From IMG/VR virus record IMGVR_UViG_3300023112_000024, positions 1 through 49,834 of that record: a stretch of 49,834 nucleotides of DNA; one strand, given 5' to 3'. Origin of the DNA: a virus. The notes beneath the pieces are model-generated. The model worked only from the letters and a program-made list of their open reading frames with translations. It was not told where the DNA came from and did no database searches. The translations under genes and the position numbers were made by a program. Positions 46,590 through 49,834 of the stretch are shown here, one piece after another (the first letter of the stretch is position 1; every line of letters begins with the position of its first letter).

Positions 46590-48194
46590 TTAATAACCCA
46601 CACCAGAATCGGTATAGGCCCTTCTTTTAAAGGTTGGCATGGGCTTGGCCTCCATAGGCCCGATAATTTTCATCTCATCATCACAGATTCTACTCATCAT
46701 ATCCAAGAAGTCATCCCACTTGGAAACGGGAAAATGAGAATACTCAACTTCTATTAGATCTGCGATTATATCTCTGCTTGTCCCGTCTACCATCGGTTTC
46801 ATCAATCTTTCTGGTAACCAGATCTTCCCTTGGCTCAAAAGCGGGATCAAACGACGGATACGATCCTCCTTTTTTAGCGAGCCACCAAGCTCAATAATCT
46901 TAAACCGATAGTCTAAGACCTCCATTTCTGCTTGTATGTGGGCAATATCGCTTTGCGCTCCGTATTGCTCATAGCCTACTCCCTTTGGCTTGTACTTGTG
47001 ATGCCACTCGAATAACAGCTCCGTGCGCTCAACCAAGTTCAGCCGGTCACGAACCCCGTCTATTAGATAGTATTGGTCATCCTGGCCTTTGCCAAAGACT
47101 CCCATTGCCGTATTGTCTCTTTTCCCTGTTACGCCGGGTTTTCTTTCCCCAGCAGGGTCTACCAGTATTATTTTGTTGCAGCGTTTTGGTGGAGTCTTGT
47201 ACGTCATGAGCCAGTCTAACCGCAGTTCGCCCCCTCCTTTCGGTGACGGCCTTTGCTGATACTGCCCTGCTGTATTGTATGGCCCCCACTGCTCCTCCTG
47301 AGCCAAAGCCGCAGCCTCGTTGACGCGAGACTCAAACATTAGCTCCCCAGGGTAGGTTCTTGGATCAAAGAGGTCAGGCCGATTAATATCTTTGCCAGCA
47401 TCGAATGCCGACTCACCTTCGTATCTCATGGGGATAATTAGATGAATCCAAGGCTCTTTCTCCAGACTTAGCAAATAGCCAGTAAGGTCTTCCGAGTGAA
47501 GCCGCTGCATGATCACAACGATCGCGTCTTCATTCGGATTGTTCATTCGGGATGTCCAGCCCTCCTTCCAAGCATTAAGAACCTGCTCCCGCTTTACGTC
47601 AGAAAGGTTCTTTGCGTCATGAGGATCGTCAATAATCAGCGTCTGACCCCGCTTACCAGTAACGCTCGACGTCATCGACTGGGACTGCCTATGCCCCCGA
47701 TTTTCATTAGCGAATAGACCTTTCTCGTCTTGCTGACGATCCATTGTAACTTTATCGCCCCATCTTGTCTGGAACCACTCAGATGTCACCAGTTGACGCA
47801 TCTTTACAGCATCACGCAAAGCTAGAGACTCATCGTTGGATCCGCAAAGAAATCGATGGGAAGAATCAGTCGCCCATGTCCACGCAGGCCAGAACACTGA
47901 AACAATCAATGATTTCATCGTCCCAGGAGGAATGTTGCAGATTAAACGCTTAATCTCTCTAGAGCTAACCTTCTCCAGATACGCGCAAATAAGACTTAGG
48001 TGCCAGTTCCACTGCAAAGGATTTGATGGCTCGAGAATATGCCACCCGCCTTTGATAAAATCAGCCAGATTCTCTTCTTGGCTGGCTTTAAGGGCCCTCT
48101 CAGATACTTGCTGCCGTAACGCCTGTATTTGATCCGGGCTCAATTGAGAGAGATCCACTGTCAGCCCTGGCTTTTTCACTCCTCTCATCGGCAC
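46590..48194 (-). CDS. terL: Terminase large subunit
   Basis: 534 residues. Walker A is IPPGTMKS (about 88-95), Walker B is TLIIDDPH (Asp189-Asp190), coupling motif region VVIMQRLHSEDL follows, and the RNase-H-like nuclease starts at IILVDPAGER (Asp346), with a linker AGQYQQRPSPKGG and later SDIAHIQAE. These are the ATPase that pumps DNA into the procapsid and the nuclease that cuts concatemers. GTG 48194 (GGAAG upstream) or ATG 48188 may be the start; either overlaps the upstream small gene by about 90 bases. Confidence 0.93.
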   Translation of the reverse strand: MPMRGVKKPGLTVDLSQLSPDQIQALRQQVSERALKASQEENLADFIKGGWHILEPSNPLQWNWHLSLICAYLEKVSSREIKRLICNIPPGTMKSLIVSVFWPAWTWATDSSHRFLCGSNDESLALRDAVKMRQLVTSEWFQTRWGDKVTMDRQQDEKGLFANENRGHRQSQSMTSSVTGKRGQTLIIDDPHDAKNLSDVKREQVLNAWKEGWTSRMNNPNEDAIVVIMQRLHSEDLTGYLLSLEKEPWIHLIIPMRYEGESAFDAGKDINRPDLFDPRTYPGELMFESRVNEAAALAQEEQWGPYNTAGQYQQRPSPKGGGELRLDWLMTYKTPPKRCNKIILVDPAGERKPGVTGKRDNTAMGVFGKGQDDQYYLIDGVRDRLNLVERTELLFEWHHKYKPKGVGYEQYGAQSDIAHIQAEMEVLDYRFKIIELGGSLKKEDRIRRLIPLLSQGKIWLPERLMKPMVDGTSRDIIADLIEVEYSHFPVSKWDDFLDMMSRICDDEMKIIGPMEAKPMPTFKRRAYTDSGVGY

Positions 48195-48405
48195 ACTTCT
48201 TCCTATATTTCCGCATGTAGTGTTTCATATAAACCCTTCTGGAGCTTAATTTCTTTTTGTAGCGCCTTACTCTTGCCGACTTCTTGATAAACTGGGATAG
48301 CTTATTTACCTGGGCTTCGTACAGCTTACATTGCTCACAAGAGGCCGATTCCAGCATATTCGCTATATCAGCAAGCTTTTCTTCAACCGTCTTCTCAGGC
48401 GGCAT
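48100..48405 (-). CDS. Small basic protein upstream of TerL
   Basis: 101 residues. A CEQC-type pair (SASCEQCKLYEAQ), a Lys/Arg-rich helix (FIKKSARVRRYKKKLSSRRV, then YMKHYMRKYRKKC) and a Ser-rich end. Basic helices suggest nucleic-acid binding. It could be the terminase small subunit or another DNA-end protein, but no conserved small-terminase helix-turn-helix is evident. GGAGGAG precedes the ATG, and the stop lies about 95 bases inside TerL. Confidence 0.5.
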   Translation of the reverse strand: MPPEKTVEEKLADIANMLESASCEQCKLYEAQVNKLSQFIKKSARVRRYKKKLSSRRVYMKHYMRKYRKKCADERSEKARADSGSLSIEPGSNTGVTAASI

Positions 48406-48637
48406 TGGGAGGCTCCTCCGAAGGCTGCGCTTCTTCTAACTGTATCTCCATAATAAATCGGCGCTTAAACGCCTGATACATCTCTTCGATCAGCAGGGGA
48501 GCTATTTCATCCTTCCCAACAAATTGGCCGGTAATGACGCTCCCCATAGGAATAACATACTCGGATCCTCCGTAAGTTTGGAAAAACTCCACCATGTCGT
48601 CGCTCGTCATGGTTCCTTGCTCGCCTCTAATTGCCAT
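48395..48637 (-). CDS. Small acidic protein, 80 residues
   Basis: Not recognised. Contains MTSDDMVEFFQTYGG, VIPMGSVITGQFVG and LLIEEMYQAFKRRFIMEIQL. Mixed helices with an acidic Glu/Pro tail. It overlaps the basic protein gene by 11 bases, has AGGGAT upstream, and lies in the packaging/lysis cluster. The pairing of an acidic with a basic small protein just before TerL is compatible with a small-terminase role for one of them. Confidence 0.45.
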   Translation of the reverse strand: MAIRGEQGTMTSDDMVEFFQTYGGSEYVIPMGSVITGQFVGKDEIAPLLIEEMYQAFKRRFIMEIQLEEAQPSEEPPNAA

Positions 48638-48656
48638 ACAACATCCCTAACATCTA

Positions 48657-49067
48657 TTATTTTGCAGCTACGCCACTCTTCTTCTCATACGATCGCATCG
48701 CCCCAAGGCCCAGCATCCCCATCAGCACAGGCATCAGAACCGTTAAATCAACTACGGGCAGTACCGGTGGATCAGGCATAAGAATCGCGGCAGCAAAAAC
48801 AAATATCGGCTGGAGAATCGTGTTGTAAAACAACGCCAGGACACAAGTCCAGCCACAACCAGGCCTCCAACCACCTTTGAACAGGGAACCAGACTTGGCC
48901 TCCTCCATGTTGACCTGAATCTGGGCCAACATAACCTGAAGCTCACCAGTGAACTCCATCGCATACTCGTTACTCGCCAACTTAGCAGCAAGATCTTTGT
49001 CCTTAACAAACTTATCAACAAACTTGCCAGCAAGATTTAAACCAGCCGTAATTGGATCAGCAGCCAT
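48657..49067 (-). CDS. 3-TM holin of the GTA-release type
   Basis: 136 residues from ATG 49067 (GGAG upstream). The helical N-terminal part (LAGKFVDKFVKDKDLAAKLA, then MLAQIQVNMEEAKSG) is followed by GGWRPGCGWTCVLALFYNTI, LQPIFVFAAAILMPD and VDLTVLMPVLMGMLGLGAMR. The GGWRP...W motif followed by hydrophobic segments and an R-S-Y-E-K-x-x-G-V-A end is the signature of the GTA_holin_3TM family, which opens the inner membrane for lysis. The longer start would add 30 atypical residues. Confidence 0.8.
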   Translation of the reverse strand: MAADPITAGLNLAGKFVDKFVKDKDLAAKLASNEYAMEFTGELQVMLAQIQVNMEEAKSGSLFKGGWRPGCGWTCVLALFYNTILQPIFVFAAAILMPDPPVLPVVDLTVLMPVLMGMLGLGAMRSYEKKSGVAAK

Positions 49068-49260
49068 TATTATTCTCCGCAGGGATTTGGCTCGCGTAAG
49101 CTCGAAATTCTCGGCTTCTTTTCTCAAATTTAAGGCGAGAGGCAGCGTATGCAGCATCTGCTTTAGTCAAATGCTCACTGATTACCACAGGAATGTCTCC
49201 GGTAATCTCAACCAGGTAAATAACACGCGGCTTATTCGTCTCTGTTTCGGGCTTGTCCAA
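49057..49260 (-). CDS. Small protein of unknown function
   Basis: 67 residues from TTG 49260, with a stop codon three codons upstream in frame. Contains PRVIYLVEITGDIPVVISEH, then TKADAAYAASRLKFEKRSRE, an alpha/beta composition. It overlaps the holin start by 11 bases. Weak ribosome site. A small phage protein in the lysis cluster. Confidence 0.45.
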   Translation of the reverse strand: MDKPETETNKPRVIYLVEITGDIPVVISEHLTKADAAYAASRLKFEKRSREFRAYASQIPAENNNGC

Positions 49261-49393
49261 AGTTCATCGCCATAACGTCAAGTACTTCTCTCCACCAAGT
49301 CCTTGTAGCAGGCCTATTGATCACCGCCGCAAGCACAGCAAATACCCCAATAAGGGCAAACATTAAAAATATAAAACCAATAATCTGTTCCAT
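49232..49393 (-). CDS. Small single-TM protein
   Basis: 53 residues from ATG 49393 (GAGG seven bases upstream). One strongly hydrophobic helix (QIIGFIFLMFALIGVFAVLA), then RPATRTWWREVLDVMAMN. A longer in-frame start at 49567 would add a basic Arg-rich stretch overlapping the upstream gene and is less likely. Its neighbours (holin) suggest a role in lysis or membrane control, unproven. Confidence 0.5.
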   Translation of the reverse strand: MEQIIGFIFLMFALIGVFAVLAAVINRPATRTWWREVLDVMAMNFGQARNRDE

Positions 49394-49403
49394 AACAACC
49401 TCT

Positions 49404-49649
49404 CTATGAATTTCTAGTTTCCATCGCCGCAGCAAAGGCCGCAATGTCCTTGAATCTATCCGCCGGGTAATCATCATATGCCACTTTCGTCTTCCCAGGC
49501 ACCGGGGGAACTCGAAGGTACTCATGCCTCCAAAATACCTCCTTGTCCGACTGAACCTTGAATACACCAGATAACATCTGGCTCAATCCGGCTCGATCTA
49601 ATATCTTCATCCCATGACCCTTAACTTTACTCTTCTTTGCCTTGCTCAT
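49404..49649 (-). CDS. Small basic protein of unknown function
   Basis: 81 residues. Basic N-terminus (SKAKKSKVKGHGMKILDRAG), then FKVQSDKEVFWRHEYLRVPP and YDDYPADRFKDIAAFAAAME. Very strong GAGGAGGGG upstream of the ATG, the best ribosome site in the window. Not recognised. Confidence 0.5.
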   Translation of the reverse strand: MSKAKKSKVKGHGMKILDRAGLSQMLSGVFKVQSDKEVFWRHEYLRVPPVPGKTKVAYDDYPADRFKDIAAFAAAMETRNS

Positions 49650-49664
49650 AATCCCCTCCTCAAT

Positions 49665-49834
49665 TTATCCCTCATCAACACGATCAACGATCGGATCTTT
49701 GATCGGATCAACACCCTTAATCAACGGATCAATATCCCGCCTGTCGGCCTTCGCCCTACTCCGACCAGGCCAAAGACCACCATGCATAAAACACATCCAA
49801 GAAAAACCACACCAAAGCAATACCACGCCAACAA
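49665..49834 (-). CDS. Partial gene running off the right edge
   Basis: The last 55 codons of an open frame ending at a TAA (49665-49667); the start lies outside the window. It reads WCGFSWMCFMHGGLWPGRSR, with a hydrophobic opening, then RRDIDPLIKGVDPIKDPIVD and a RVDEG end. The short DP-I/V-x repeat comes from GATC-rich DNA. A membrane-anchored small protein is possible, but nothing is recognised. Confidence 0.35.
   Translation of the reverse strand, partial: VGVVLLWCGFSWMCFMHGGLWPGRSRAKADRRDIDPLIKGVDPIKDPIVDRVDEG

Noticed and set aside
1-49834. Circular closure joining the two window edges
   Set aside because: Reading the primase across the edges continues in frame but into a hydrophobic sequence unlike any primase; no terminal direct repeat was seen, so the window is taken as a cut from a longer element.
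1-49834. Tape measure, sheath or other long-tail genes
   Set aside because: None seen; the adaptor and nozzle arrangement fits a short tail.

Overview
The window is one contiguous piece of a tailed double-stranded DNA phage (or prophage), about 48% GC by eye. It carries most of the virion module and part of the replication/recombination module. The best-supported identity is a short-tailed (podovirus-like) phage of a Gram-negative host. It has an N4-gp56-type major capsid protein, a 772-residue portal, a head-tail adaptor plus nozzle pair, no tape measure or sheath, several large internal 'polyvalent' virion proteins and a 3-TM GTA-type holin. No host gene, integrase, tRNA, rRNA or CRISPR array is visible. 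Both ends cut through open reading frames, so the element extends beyond the window.

Layout. (1) 1-1271, minus strand: early replication operon of a small putative DNA-binding regulator, a lambda-O-like initiator (with 11-bp iterons inside the gene, a likely origin) and the N-terminus of a primase/helicase, all joined by 4-base stop/start overlaps. (2) 1272-1377: divergent control region with a good minus-strand promoter overlapped by a dyad operator. (3) 1378-3953, plus strand: recombination cassette of ERF annealase, PD-(D/E)XK exonuclease, coiled-coil protein and SSB. (4) 4025-49834, minus strand: one long late operon, read right to left. It starts with small genes and a holin, then TerL, small and membrane proteins, portal, scaffold and major capsid protein. 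Three small virion proteins separated by GC hairpins follow, then adaptor, nozzle, tail fibre, Gly-rich adhesin and assembly chaperone. Next come the internal virion proteins, one with two tandem Hint domains, and a large membrane-active protein. The operon ends with beta-rich virion proteins, a methyltransferase-containing polyvalent protein, a 1064-residue repeat protein and a 1819-residue polyvalent protein with a metallopeptidase motif.

How it works together. The left module would start theta-type replication at the iteron cluster and recombine or concatemerise the product. TerL, portal and scaffold build and fill the capsid. Adaptor, nozzle, fibre and adhesin make the tail. The large proteins of the lower operon are probably packaged and ejected with the DNA, supplying membrane passage, peptidase and DNA-methylation functions.

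The most unusual elements are the duplicated Hint (intein-like) domains in a virion protein, the roughly 40-copy 22-residue repeat protein with periodic W-D-x-F-x-W-D inserts, the duplicated 111-residue gene that each time sits directly after a large virion-protein gene, and the origin-like iterons embedded in the initiator gene. No endolysin and no clearly recognisable small terminase subunit were found.
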